Below are positions 53,328 to 61,599 of a stretch of 64,000 nt of DNA, one piece after another. The stretch comes from Cupriavidus sp. WKF15. GTDB taxonomy: Bacteria > Pseudomonadota > Gammaproteobacteria > Burkholderiales > Burkholderiaceae. The stretch covers positions 2,046,001 to 2,110,000 of the forward strand of contig NZ_CP119573.1 of NCBI RefSeq assembly GCF_029278605.1, in the 5' to 3' direction. The notes under the pieces were generated by a model. That model was not told where the DNA came from. It worked only from the letters and a program-made list of their open reading frames with translations, and did not search any database. The translations under genes were made by a program, and so were the position numbers. Every line of letters starts with the position of its first letter. Positions within the stretch are counted from its first letter, which is position 1.

Positions 53328-53705
53328 TCAGCCGAGTACTTGTCCCACCATCATGCGATGGCCATCGGGCGTGGCCAGCGCCATTTCGCGCATGCCCCAT
53401 GGCTTGTCGGCGGGCGGCTGCAGGATGATGGCGCCGCGCGGCGCCAGCTCGGCATGCAGGGCGTCGATGTCGTCCACGTGGAAGTAGGCGAAATAGCTGT
53501 GGTCGCCGGTCTGCGATGGCGGCAGCGCATCCGGGCAATGTCCGAGCATCACGCGCACGCCGCCGCGGCTGAGCGCCCGCCAGTTGTCGCCATCCTGCCA
53601 GTCGACGGAAAAGCCCAATACGGATTCGAAATACCCGGCGCTGCGGGGCAGGTCGGGTACCGCCAGAACGTAGGCGTAGGCACGCAGGTCGGGGGCGTTG
53701 GTCAT
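53328..53705 (-). CDS. Glyoxalase/bleomycin-resistance (VOC) family protein
   Basis: This 125-residue VOC protein has two beta-alpha-beta-beta-beta modules: AYAYVLAVPDLPRSAGYFESVLGF and YFAYFHVDDIDALHAELAPRGA, ending in LATPDGHRMMVGQ. Potential metal ligands are incomplete relative to glyoxalase I, so it may be a binding protein or a different VOC enzyme. The frame is open upstream, but the ATG at 53705 begins the conserved fold. Confidence 0.82.
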   Translation of the reverse strand: MTNAPDLRAYAYVLAVPDLPRSAGYFESVLGFSVDWQDGDNWRALSRGGVRVMLGHCPDALPPSQTGDHSYFAYFHVDDIDALHAELAPRGAIILQPPADKPWGMREMALATPDGHRMMVGQVLG

Positions 53706-53797
53706 GCGGCGATCCTTGTGGGTTGGCTCGGATGAGCCGCACAGGATAGCGCAGTCGGTCAGCGCGGCCGCAATCGCGCGGTGCGGCCGCTGCAGGG

Positions 53798-53992
53798 TCA
53801 GCCGTGGTGGGGAATGCCGGGCGCACTGGCCGGTGCGGCTTCGGCGGAACGCTGGTGGGTGTCGGCGCACGGATGCGCCGCGCGGGCCGCGGCGCGGCCG
53901 CGTTCGATGACGGCCCAGTCGGGGCCAGCCATGGCGGGCAATGCCGCCGTGACAGCCGCGGCACCAAGCAGCGCCAGCAGGATGGTCTTCAT
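53798..53992 (-). CDS. Small exported hypothetical protein, 64 aa
   Basis: A clear Sec signal (MKTILLALLGAAAVTAALPAMA) precedes about 42 polar residues with a single Cys and several His. No family is recognised. It lies close to another small exported protein on the same strand. Confidence 0.55.
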   Translation of the reverse strand: MKTILLALLGAAAVTAALPAMAGPDWAVIERGRAAARAAHPCADTHQRSAEAAPASAPGIPHHG

Positions 53993-54073
53993 GTCAATCT
54001 CGGGAAAGCGTCGTGTGCGCAGGCGCCGTGACAGACGAGCCTGCGCGGGTCAGGTGTTCGGCTAGCGTTCTGC

Positions 54074-54418
54074 TTAAGCGTTGGCGTCCGCGCGCGAGGC
54101 GCCGTGTGCGGGCGGGGCCGACACGCCGCGGGTGTCCATGCCGGCCAGGTTCAGCTCGGTGGCCGCGCCGTGGCCGCCTTGGGTGAAGGGGTCCCGCTTG
54201 TCCGCGACGTGGCCGCCGTCCGTGAACGGGTCGCGCTTGCCGATGGCATTGCCGCCATCCGTGTATGGGTCGGGCTTGCCTTGGCGCATGACGTAGCCGT
54301 AGCGGTCGCTGGAGATACCACGGTCCTGCATGCCTTGGGCGGCTGCCTGGCCGGCCATGGCGCTGGCGCTGAGCGTTGCGATGGTAAGGAGGAGGGCTTT
54401 GAGGGAGGTGTTGTGCAT
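54074..54418 (-). CDS. Exported protein with 13-residue DPxTxGG repeats
   Basis: A signal peptide ends near AAAQG. The mature part contains three tandem 13-residue units, GKPDPYTDGGNAI, GKRDPFTDGGHVA and DKRDPFTQGGHGA (residues 47-85; bases 54164-54280), followed by an Ala-rich tail. Similar short DP(F/Y)TDGG-repeat proteins occur in Burkholderiales as exported proteins of unknown role. The repeated acidic turns could bind calcium, but this is a guess. Confidence 0.7.
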   Translation of the reverse strand: MHNTSLKALLLTIATLSASAMAGQAAAQGMQDRGISSDRYGYVMRQGKPDPYTDGGNAIGKRDPFTDGGHVADKRDPFTQGGHGAATELNLAGMDTRGVSAPPAHGASRADANA

Positions 54419-54766
54419 GGCTGCTTCTTCTAACTGATTTCAGGCGGCATTCCCCGTCGGTTCGGAGGGGGCGCGGGGCGGCGGATCTGCCGCCCTGCAT
54501 GCCGTCCGGGTCGCCTTGTGAGCGGTGCCGTAGTGTTTGTTTTGCGGCACGGAAGGAAGTGTAGCCACGTCGACGTATTCCGTTGATGATTTAAATGTCG
54601 ATATTGCAGTCGTTTTTTTCATCATCAGGGGATTCCGGCCCAATCACTCAGGGTTGACCCGCTCCATTGCCGGCTGCGCCATTGGCTAAACTCAACCGTT
54701 GCACCTGCGCAGCACAAGCCGGCCCGAGCCGCCGCGCGCGGGTACAGCGCTCCAGCCGTGCCCCCA
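54419..54766. other. Intergenic region with AT-rich promoter core
   Basis: No gene is seen. An AT-rich core at about 54575-54635, including a TTTAAAT segment and a run of seven T, contrasts with the GC-rich surroundings and probably holds the promoters of the repeat protein (minus) and the AraC gene (plus). GGCGGATCTGCCGCC (about 54481-54495) is a short palindrome. Confidence 0.4.
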
Positions 54767-55750
54767 ATGAATCCTGCCCCGACGCCCACGCCCCAGTCCT
54801 TGCCGGAAGCCACCGCCGCGCGCACCTTGCGCCACGTCGTGGCGGATGACGCGCACACAGCCGCGGTCGAGCTGGATGGCTGGCAGCAGCGCTACCAGCA
54901 ACTGACGCCGGGTGCCTTTCGCGCCGAGATGTCCCAGGTAACCTACGGGGACGTTCATGTTTTCCGCGAACAGACTTCGCAGAGCTTGCTGGAAGAAGGG
55001 GAAGCCGCACGCGGCTACATTGCGCTGGCCTTGCCCGATGCGCAGTGCCAGGGCGGCTGGTTTTCGGGGTACGCCATGGACGGGCAGACCTTGCTATGCG
55101 GCCGGTCGATGGCCATGCGCACACCGCGGGAACTGGACCTGGCCGGCCTGACCGTACCGTTGCCCGCGCTGCAGCGCGCCGTTGCGCTGGCTGGCGGCGA
55201 GCCGGCCCGGCTCGAACGCATGCCGCCGGTACGTCCGGTCACGAAAATCGCTGGCCGGGAATTCCGCGCGCTGCTGCTGTCCGTACTGGCCACCGCAGCC
55301 ATCGATACCGAGGTGTTCAGCAACCGCTTTGTCGAAAGCGCGATGCGCGATGCCCTGCTGCTGGCGGCCGCAACCGCCCTGGTGGGGGAAGGCAATGCCG
55401 GCAACGAGCGGCTCCCGACCACGCCGGCACGGCGCCGGCTGGTGGCCGACGCCTACCAGATGATCCGCAGCGCCCCCGATCAGCCGTGGAGCATCCTGTC
55501 GCTGTGCGAGCGCCTGGGCGTGTCGCGCCGGACGCTGCAATACAGCTTCAACGAGGTGACCGGCCTGTCGCCGCTCGACTTCGTGCGGGCGGTGCGCATG
55601 AACGGTGTGCGCCAGGCGCTTCGCAACGGCGCGGCGGACTCGGTCGGCGCAGCCGCGGCGAACTTCGGCTTCCAGCATCTGCCGCGATTTGCCGCGCAGT
55701 ACCGCGCCTTCTTCGGCGAACTGCCGTCAGCGACGCTCGCGCGCCGCTGA
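54767..55750 (+). CDS. AraC-family regulator, EutR-like (amine dehydrogenase cluster 2)
   Basis: This paralogue of the regulator at 26722-27735 has the same plan: an N-terminal sensor half (ELDGWQQRYQQLTPGAFRAE, VTYGDVHVFREQTSQSL) and a C-terminal AraC domain (WSILSLCERLGVSRRTLQYSFNEVTG and AAAANFGFQHLPRFAAQYRAFFGE). The ATG at 54767 is chosen; a GTG at 54758 is possible. It is convergent with the 3' end of the second amine dehydrogenase operon, with only 15 bases between stops, and probably activates it. Confidence 0.85.
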   Translation: MNPAPTPTPQSLPEATAARTLRHVVADDAHTAAVELDGWQQRYQQLTPGAFRAEMSQVTYGDVHVFREQTSQSLLEEGEAARGYIALALPDAQCQGGWFSGYAMDGQTLLCGRSMAMRTPRELDLAGLTVPLPALQRAVALAGGEPARLERMPPVRPVTKIAGREFRALLLSVLATAAIDTEVFSNRFVESAMRDALLLAAATALVGEGNAGNERLPTTPARRRLVADAYQMIRSAPDQPWSILSLCERLGVSRRTLQYSFNEVTGLSPLDFVRAVRMNGVRQALRNGAADSVGAAAANFGFQHLPRFAAQYRAFFGELPSATLARR

Positions 55751-55765
55751 CGCGCTCCGCGCCTT

Positions 55766-57409
55766 TCAGGTCATCACCGCGCGCGGCAGATGGCGGCCCA
55801 CCCAGTCACGCTCCTGCTCGTAGGCGCGCGCCAGGCGCAGCACGCTGAGGTCGTCGCGCGGGCGGCCAATGAGTTGCATGCCCATCGGCAGGCCATTCTT
55901 GCCGAAGCCGACCGGCACGCTGATGGCCGGGCAGCCTGACAGCGTCCATGGGAACACGACTTCCATCCAGCGGTGGTAGGTGTCCATCCGGCGGCCCGCA
56001 ATCTCCTTCGGCCACGGTTCGCGCACGTCGAAGGGAAACACCTGCGCGGTCGGCACGGCAATGTAGTCGAAGTTGGCAAAGACGTGCTCGAGCGCCTGGT
56101 ACCACGCGCTGCGGTCGGCGCTGGCGGCGTAGATGTCCCCGCCGCTGAGTTTCAGCGCGCCTTCGATTTCCCAGATGGCCTCAGGCTTGAGCATGGCGCG
56201 CTTCGCCGGGTCCTTGTAGAACGGCAGCATGCCATTGCCGACCAGGAAGTGCCGGTGCACCAGCCAGGTCTTCCACAGGCGCTCCGGCGCGAACGGCGGC
56301 TTGATCTTCTCGACGCCCACGCCAAAGGCCGGAAACGCCTGCAGCGCCTGCTCGCACAGCGCCAGGATGCCGTCTTCCATCGGCAGGTAGCCGTCCCAGT
56401 CGCCGAGCCACGCCACGCGCTTGCCTTTCAGGTCGGTCGACAGCGCCGCCATGACGTTGTCCGGCGTCAGCGTGGCGAGCACCGGGTCCGCCGCCAGTGC
56501 CTGTGGCGTGCGCGGATCGGGGCCGGCCTGCGTGGCCAGCAGCAGCGCCACGTCGGCCACGGTGCGGCCCATCGGTCCTTCATAGCCGAGTTGCTGCAGG
56601 AAGACTTCCGGCGTGGGGCCATATGGCACGCGCCCGACCGAGGGCCGGAAGCCGTAGACATTGCAGAACCCGGCCGGGTTGCGCAGCGAGCCGCCGAAGT
56701 CGCTGCCATCAGCTACCGGCAAAAGCCGCATGGCCAGTGCCGCCGCGGCGCCGCCGCTGCTGCCGCCAGCCGTGCGCGTGCTGTCGTACGGATTGCGCGT
56801 GGCGCCGTAGACCGGGTTGAAGGTCTGCGAGCCGAGGCCGAACTCCGGCGTATTGGTCTTGCCGAGCAGGATGGCACCCGCCTTGCGCGCGCGCTCGACG
56901 ATGATGGCGTCGGACGCCGGCACGTTGTCCTTGAAGATCGGCGAGCCGAACGTGGTGCGGATGCCGCGCGTGAGGGCCAGGTCCTTGGGTGCCTGCGGCA
57001 TGCCATGCATCCATCCGGCCACCTTGCCGGCGGCCAGTGCTTCGTCGGCGGCCGCGGCTTCCTGCATCAGCACATCACGCTCGCGCAGTGCCACGATGGC
57101 GTTGGTCACCGGGTTGACACGGTCGATATGGGCCAGGTACGCGCTCATGACCTGGCGGCAGGACAGGCGTCCGCCGCGGATCTCGCGCGAAAGCTGCCAG
57201 GCCGGCATCAGCACGATGGGGTCGGGCGCGCCGCCGCCGCTGGTGGCCGGGCCGGACGTGGCGCTTGCCGTGCCGGCGGGCGCGGCGCTGGCCGGCCGGC
57301 TGGCCATGGCCGAGGCCGCAACCGTCGTCACGGCGGCGCCGGCAAGATGGCCCAGCCACTGGCGCCGGCCGGGCTGCGGGGAGGACGTGGCGGGGGCAGT
57401 TTCGTTCAT
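55766..57409 (-). CDS. Secreted amidase-signature enzyme
   Basis: The 547-residue protein has a twin-arginine leader (GRRQWLGHLAGAAVTTVAA) ending near ASA, so it should be exported folded. The amidase-signature core has the catalytic Lys in APKDLALTRG, TAGGSSGGAAAALA with the cis-Ser and SDFGGSLRNPAGF with the nucleophile. It closes the second amine dehydrogenase operon after the aldehyde dehydrogenase. A periplasmic amidase could release aryl-acetates or amines from amides, for example indole-3-acetamide to IAA, linking to the iac genes; the substrate is inferred only from context. Confidence 0.83.
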   Translation of the reverse strand: MNETAPATSSPQPGRRQWLGHLAGAAVTTVAASAMASRPASAAPAGTASATSGPATSGGGAPDPIVLMPAWQLSREIRGGRLSCRQVMSAYLAHIDRVNPVTNAIVALRERDVLMQEAAAADEALAAGKVAGWMHGMPQAPKDLALTRGIRTTFGSPIFKDNVPASDAIIVERARKAGAILLGKTNTPEFGLGSQTFNPVYGATRNPYDSTRTAGGSSGGAAAALAMRLLPVADGSDFGGSLRNPAGFCNVYGFRPSVGRVPYGPTPEVFLQQLGYEGPMGRTVADVALLLATQAGPDPRTPQALAADPVLATLTPDNVMAALSTDLKGKRVAWLGDWDGYLPMEDGILALCEQALQAFPAFGVGVEKIKPPFAPERLWKTWLVHRHFLVGNGMLPFYKDPAKRAMLKPEAIWEIEGALKLSGGDIYAASADRSAWYQALEHVFANFDYIAVPTAQVFPFDVREPWPKEIAGRRMDTYHRWMEVVFPWTLSGCPAISVPVGFGKNGLPMGMQLIGRPRDDLSVLRLARAYEQERDWVGRHLPRAVMT

Positions 57410-57455
57410 GGTCTGTCCTGTCATGGATAAGTACCGGTCGGCAGCCATAGGGCGC

Positions 57456-58955
57456 TTACACCGCGATCATGACCGATTTGGTTTCGGTGTAGTGGTCGAA
57501 CACGGCGCGCCCCATTTCGCGGCCGAGCCCCGATTGCTTGAAGCCGCCGAACGGCATCGCGTTGTCGAGCACGTTGTGGCAATTGACCCAGACCGTGCCG
57601 GCCTTGATGCGAGGCACGAGCCTGTGTACGCGCGACAGGTCATTTGACCAGACCGAAGCCGCCAGCCCGAACGGGGTGCCGTTGGCACGGCCCACCACTT
57701 CGTCGATGTCATCGTAGGGCAGTGCGACGACCACAGGACCGAAGATCTCCTCCTGCACGACAGACGAGGTCTCCGGTGCTTGCGCCAGCACCGTAGGCCG
57801 GAAGAAGTGCCCGCGCGGCAGGTCGGCACCACCGCCGCAGACGAGCTGGGCGCCGGCATCGACGCCGGCCTGCACATAGCCCGCCACGCGCTTGCGCTGC
57901 CGGCGCGACACCAGCGGGCCCATGCCGGTGTCCGGCTCCAGGCCCGGGCCCAGGCGCAGGCTGTTGGCGATGTCGGCCAGTGCCTGCACCGTCGCATCGA
58001 ACCTGGCGCGCGGCAGGTACAGGCGCGAGCCGGCCGTGCACACCTGGCCCTGGTTGAAGAAGATGGCCTGTGCGGCGCCCGCGGCGGCGGCTTCGGGCGA
58101 GATGTCGTCGAGCATGATGACCGGTGACTTGCCGCCAAGCTCCAGCGTCACGCGCGCGAGCCGCTCCATGGCCATGCCGCCGACCAGCTTGCCGACCTCG
58201 GTCGATCCGGTGAAGGCGATCTTGTCGACATCCGGATGGCCGGCCAGCGCCGCGCCGCAGCGCGCGCCGTCGCCGGTGACGATATTGACCACGCCGGCCG
58301 GATAGCCGGCTTCGACGACTAGCTCGCCGAGCCGAAGCGCCGACAGCGGGGTTTCCTCGGCCGGCTTGAGCACCACGGTGCAGCCGCAGGCCAGCGCCGG
58401 ACCGAGTTTCCACGCGGCCATCAGCAACGGGAAATTCCACGGGATGATGGCGCCGACGACGCCCACGGCTTCCTGCCGCGTGAACGCGACGAACTCGCGC
58501 TCGCGTACCAGCGGCACCGACACGTCCAGGTTTTCGCCGTGCAGCTTGGTGGCCCAGCCGGCCATATAGCGCAGGAAGCCGGCGGCGCCGGCCACGTCGA
58601 TGGCGCGCGCCATGGTCGCGGGCTTGCCGTTGTCCATGGCCTCGATCTGGGCCAGTTCCTCGGCGTTGGCCTCGACCAGGTCGGCCAGGCGCAGCAGCAG
58701 GCGTTCGCGGTCCGACGGACGCATGGCGTGCCACGGGCCTTGCTCGAAGGCCTTGCGCGCGGCCTGCACGGCGGCCTCGACATCGGCGGCACCGCCGGCA
58801 GGCACCTCAGCCAGCGTGGTCTCGGTGGCCGGGTCCTCTGTCGTGATGACGGCGCCGTCCGCAGCGGCGCACCACTGGCCGTCGATCAGCATGCGCTTCG
58901 GGCGTTGCAGGAAGGCGCGCGTGGCGGCGCAAAGCAGGTCGGTGCGTGTGTCCAT
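57456..58955 (-). CDS. Aldehyde dehydrogenase, phenylacetaldehyde-dehydrogenase-like (copy 2)
   Basis: This 499-residue FeaB-like NAD-dependent enzyme has [26 protein letters not shown], the catalytic Glu in LELGGKSP and the catalytic Cys in [14 protein letters not shown]. It follows the amine dehydrogenase cytochromes by 52 bases and should oxidise the aldehyde produced by that enzyme to an aryl-acetate. It shares long stretches with the enzyme at 21634-23112 but differs enough in the N-terminus to be an old duplicate or an independent acquisition. Confidence 0.88.
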   Translation of the reverse strand: MDTRTDLLCAATRAFLQRPKRMLIDGQWCAAADGAVITTEDPATETTLAEVPAGGAADVEAAVQAARKAFEQGPWHAMRPSDRERLLLRLADLVEANAEELAQIEAMDNGKPATMARAIDVAGAAGFLRYMAGWATKLHGENLDVSVPLVREREFVAFTRQEAVGVVGAIIPWNFPLLMAAWKLGPALACGCTVVLKPAEETPLSALRLGELVVEAGYPAGVVNIVTGDGARCGAALAGHPDVDKIAFTGSTEVGKLVGGMAMERLARVTLELGGKSPVIMLDDISPEAAAAGAAQAIFFNQGQVCTAGSRLYLPRARFDATVQALADIANSLRLGPGLEPDTGMGPLVSRRQRKRVAGYVQAGVDAGAQLVCGGGADLPRGHFFRPTVLAQAPETSSVVQEEIFGPVVVALPYDDIDEVVGRANGTPFGLAASVWSNDLSRVHRLVPRIKAGTVWVNCHNVLDNAMPFGGFKQSGLGREMGRAVFDHYTETKSVMIAV

Positions 58956-59007
58956 GGGTCTCCTCTGATGTCCTCTGGTGTCTTGTCAGGTGTCGGGGTA
59001 ATGGGTG

Positions 59008-59427
59008 TCAGCGGCTCGTGCCGAGGATGGCGGCGCGGTGCGCGGCCACGTCGTCGAGCCGGTCGTTGCGGTCTCGCGTGACTTCTTCGGTGGTGAATGG
59101 CGCAATGTCCTGGCGGCCGGTCAGCGCGGGCAGCATCCAGTTCATCAGTTCGGCGACTTCGGCATCGGTCAGCGACGAGCCGGACGTGCCGGGCACCTGG
59201 ATCAGGAACGCGCGCCCCGCGGCCGTGGCCAGCAGTTGCGGCACGGTCGCGCGCATGTCCGGAATGCCGGCTGCGGGCTTGCCCGAGCCGTCCGGCAGGT
59301 GGCAGCCGGAACAGTGCAGCACGTAATTGGCGTGGCCGCGCTGCAGCTTGCCTTCGGCGTGCGCGGCACCTGCCATCAGTACGGTGGCCAGCGATGCGAG
59401 GGCCAGGCGGAGCGCGGTGTGCCGCAT
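59008..59427 (-). CDS. Monoheme c-type cytochrome (amine dehydrogenase 2, second)
   Basis: Signal ending at AAHA, heme motif CSGCHLPDGSGK, and the same QVPGTSGSSLTDAEVAELMNWML core as the cytochrome at 31423-31854. It is therefore the cluster-2 counterpart. The ATG overlaps no other gene; the stop of the preceding cytochrome is two bases upstream. Confidence 0.87.
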   Translation of the reverse strand: MRHTALRLALASLATVLMAGAAHAEGKLQRGHANYVLHCSGCHLPDGSGKPAAGIPDMRATVPQLLATAAGRAFLIQVPGTSGSSLTDAEVAELMNWMLPALTGRQDIAPFTTEEVTRDRNDRLDDVAAHRAAILGTSR

Positions 59428-59428
59428 A

Positions 59429-59884
59429 TCAGTTCGCCGCGTCGCGCAGCTTGCGCACGGCGCCCGGGGTCTTGCGGGCCGCGCGCGCCTGGGCCAGCGC
59501 ATCGGTGCCTACGGTGGCCGTGGCGAGGCCATTCTGCGTGCCGAGCCAGGCCAGCACGGCAGCCAGCGATGCATCGGGCAACGTGCCGAAGGCCGGCATC
59601 ACGCCGTTGAACGGCTGGCCCTGCGATTCGATCGGGCCGGCCATGCCATGCACGAGCACGTTGGCAAGATAGGTCTGACCCGCCGGCGAACCCAGGCGCT
59701 CGCGCAGCGCGTTGGCCAGCGGCGGCGCCACGCCGGGAATGCCGCTGGCATCGTTGTTGTGGCACGCGGCGCAGTTGGCGGCAAAGACTTCCTTGCCCTG
59801 CGCGGCGAGGTCCGCGGCGCTTGCCGTGGCCGCCGCGCCGGCCAGCAAGAACGCCACGCAAAGTGGGTACAGTCGGGACTTCAC
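59429..59884 (-). CDS. Monoheme c-type cytochrome (amine dehydrogenase 2, first)
   Basis: The GTG start overlaps the aauA stop as GTGA. The signal ends at ASAA, the heme motif is CAACHNNDASGIPG, and the distal Met is in NGVMPAFGTL. It matches the cytochrome at 30959-31420 and is probably the electron acceptor for the dehydrogenase. Confidence 0.87.
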   Translation of the reverse strand: MKSRLYPLCVAFLLAGAAATASAADLAAQGKEVFAANCAACHNNDASGIPGVAPPLANALRERLGSPAGQTYLANVLVHGMAGPIESQGQPFNGVMPAFGTLPDASLAAVLAWLGTQNGLATATVGTDALAQARAARKTPGAVRKLRDAAN

Positions 59885-60396
59885 TCTTGGACTCCGAGGA
59901 TGATCGAGGTGGTGCAATGGAACATGGTGCTGGAGTTGCTCATGCACCAGTTGACGTCGTTGTGCACGCCGAGCTTGTAGCCGGGGCGTTCGCGCTCGTT
60001 GGTGTTGCACTCGCAGCGCCCGCACGTGGTTTTGCCGCAGCAGTCGTTGTAGCTGACCATGTAGTCCTTGCCGTCGGCCGGGTTGCGGCAGGTGCCGACC
60101 CACGACACGCGCGACGGCTCGGTGCCTGGCGGACACGTGGTCGAACTGCCGCCGCAGCACGAGCACAGGAAGCCGTCCACGGCGCAGTACTTCCAGTAGT
60201 CGCAAGAGGTCTCGTCCAGTGCCTTGCCGGTTTTCGCGCCATGCGCCGCCGCGGCATGGACGCTGCGGTCGAACGGCAGCACCGGCAGCGCCACCGTGCC
60301 CACCATGGCCTTGCCGAGGGTGGCCAGCATGCTGCGGCGCCCGGTGCGCTGCGCGGCCCGGCGGCTCTGGCGTTCGAAAAGCTTGTCGAACCACAT
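59881..60396 (-). CDS. aauA: Aromatic amine dehydrogenase small (TTQ) subunit, copy 2
   Basis: This 171-residue subunit has a twin-arginine leader (TGRRSMLATLGKAMVGT). The TTQ-forming Trp99 (VSWVGTC) and Trp150 (NDVNWCM) are again 51 residues apart, with the full set of structural Cys (CSCCGG, NDCCGK, CGRCEC, FHCTT). It is a clear paralogue of the protein at 30425-30958; no mauG is present. Confidence 0.92.
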   Translation of the reverse strand: MWFDKLFERQSRRAAQRTGRRSMLATLGKAMVGTVALPVLPFDRSVHAAAAHGAKTGKALDETSCDYWKYCAVDGFLCSCCGGSSTTCPPGTEPSRVSWVGTCRNPADGKDYMVSYNDCCGKTTCGRCECNTNERERPGYKLGVHNDVNWCMSNSSTMFHCTTSIILGVQE

Positions 60397-60415
60397 CGTC
60401 TTGTCTCCTTGCCGC

Positions 60416-61003
60416 TCAGGCATGCGTTTCCAGGAACTGCTGGACGGACGCCACGTTCAGGTCCATGGCCGTGAACAGGCTTTCGAGCTGCTCGCGGGAA
60501 TTGACCAGGCCCTTGGCGCGCAGCGTTCCCTGCTGGTCGAGCAGCACCGCGTAGGGCAGCTTGCCGATCTGCAGGTGCATGCCGAGTTCGCGCGACAGCA
60601 CGTAGTCGAAGTCGCCCAGTCCGGCCTGGCGCAGGAAGGCCAGGTGCTCGGGCTCCTCGCCGTCGGACGCCAGCACCACGCGCAGCCAGCCGCCTTCGCT
60701 GGCGCGGATCGACTTCAGCACGGGAATCAGCTTCTTGCAGACGGGGCAGGTCGGCGACAGGAAGAACAGCAAGGTGCTGGCCGGCTGCGGGCCGCCGACG
60801 GTGACGGCCGTGCCGCGCACGTCCTGCAGCGCGAACGGCGACAGCGGCTGGCCCACGCGCGGGCCGGCGTCGATCATCAGCGCGCCCATCGGGGCCACGC
60901 GTTCATAGAGGATGCCGACCTGGCGCGCGAGCGCGTAGAGGCCGAACAGCAGCGCCAGCACGGCGATCCACAGCACGATATTGGCAATGACAAGTGCAGT
61001 CAT
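60416..61003 (-). CDS. aauD: MauD-family thioredoxin-like maturation protein, copy 2
   Basis: A membrane anchor (IANIVLWIAVLALLFGLYAL) is followed by a thioredoxin-like domain with SPTCPVCKKLIP and the cis-Pro region GKLPYAVLLDQQG. It is similar along its whole length to the product of 29785-30423 and should serve the downstream TTQ subunit. Confidence 0.87.
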   Translation of the reverse strand: MTALVIANIVLWIAVLALLFGLYALARQVGILYERVAPMGALMIDAGPRVGQPLSPFALQDVRGTAVTVGGPQPASTLLFFLSPTCPVCKKLIPVLKSIRASEGGWLRVVLASDGEEPEHLAFLRQAGLGDFDYVLSRELGMHLQIGKLPYAVLLDQQGTLRAKGLVNSREQLESLFTAMDLNVASVQQFLETHA

Positions 61004-61035
61004 GACAGTCTCACGAAGATATAAGGGGAAGGAAT

Positions 61036-61599
61036 TCAGGCTCGCACGTGACCACGGGCGCGGCCGGCATTGGCCAGCAGTTGCGTGGCGCCAAGCCACA
61101 TCAGCAGCAGGGCCAGCGCGATAAAGCCGGCGGCGGCATAGTCGAGCGCCGACATGGGGCGGCCGTTCCCGGCCGCTGCCGATGACGCGGCGACGGCCAG
61201 CACCGCCAGCAGCGCGGCGTTGCGCCACAGCAGGCCGCCCGACAGCGGCATGCTGTCGTCCGCGCCGCCGCAACCGCAGCGGATATCGCGCCGGCCGCGC
61301 AGCACGTTGATGGCCACGGCGCCGGTCGCCACGCCGGCGGCGACCATCGCCGCCAGTGCCGACGCGGCTTGCAGCGGCATCAGCGCGAGCAGCAGCACGG
61401 CAGCGGCTTCGCTGCCGATGAAGGCCAGCGCCACGGCGCGCGACCACGCGGCGGGCACGAGCCGGTAGGCGTCGACGGCGGCATGGAAGCGGTCGGGCTC
61501 GCGCAGCTTGGGCGCCACCGAAAGCAGCAGCACGAGGGCAGCCGCCGCGCTGCATGCCGCGCTGACAACCGGGTCGCCGATCAGGTCCTGGGCGGTCAT
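61036..61599 (-). CDS. aauE: MauE-family maturation membrane protein, copy 2
   Basis: This multi-span protein (187 residues) has the MauE Cys motif in RRDIRCGCGGADDSMPLSGG. Its ATG overlaps the large-subunit stop as ATGA. It is more diverged from its cluster-1 counterpart than the other proteins are, as is usual for this membrane component. Confidence 0.8.
   Translation of the reverse strand: MTAQDLIGDPVVSAACSAAAALVLLLSVAPKLREPDRFHAAVDAYRLVPAAWSRAVALAFIGSEAAAVLLLALMPLQAASALAAMVAAGVATGAVAINVLRGRRDIRCGCGGADDSMPLSGGLLWRNAALLAVLAVAASSAAAGNGRPMSALDYAAAGFIALALLLMWLGATQLLANAGRARGHVRA

Noticed and set aside
55973..57430. Long plus-strand frame of 485 codons opposite the amidase
   Set aside because: It is antisense to a complete amidase-signature protein; composition is dominated by Arg, Gly and His.
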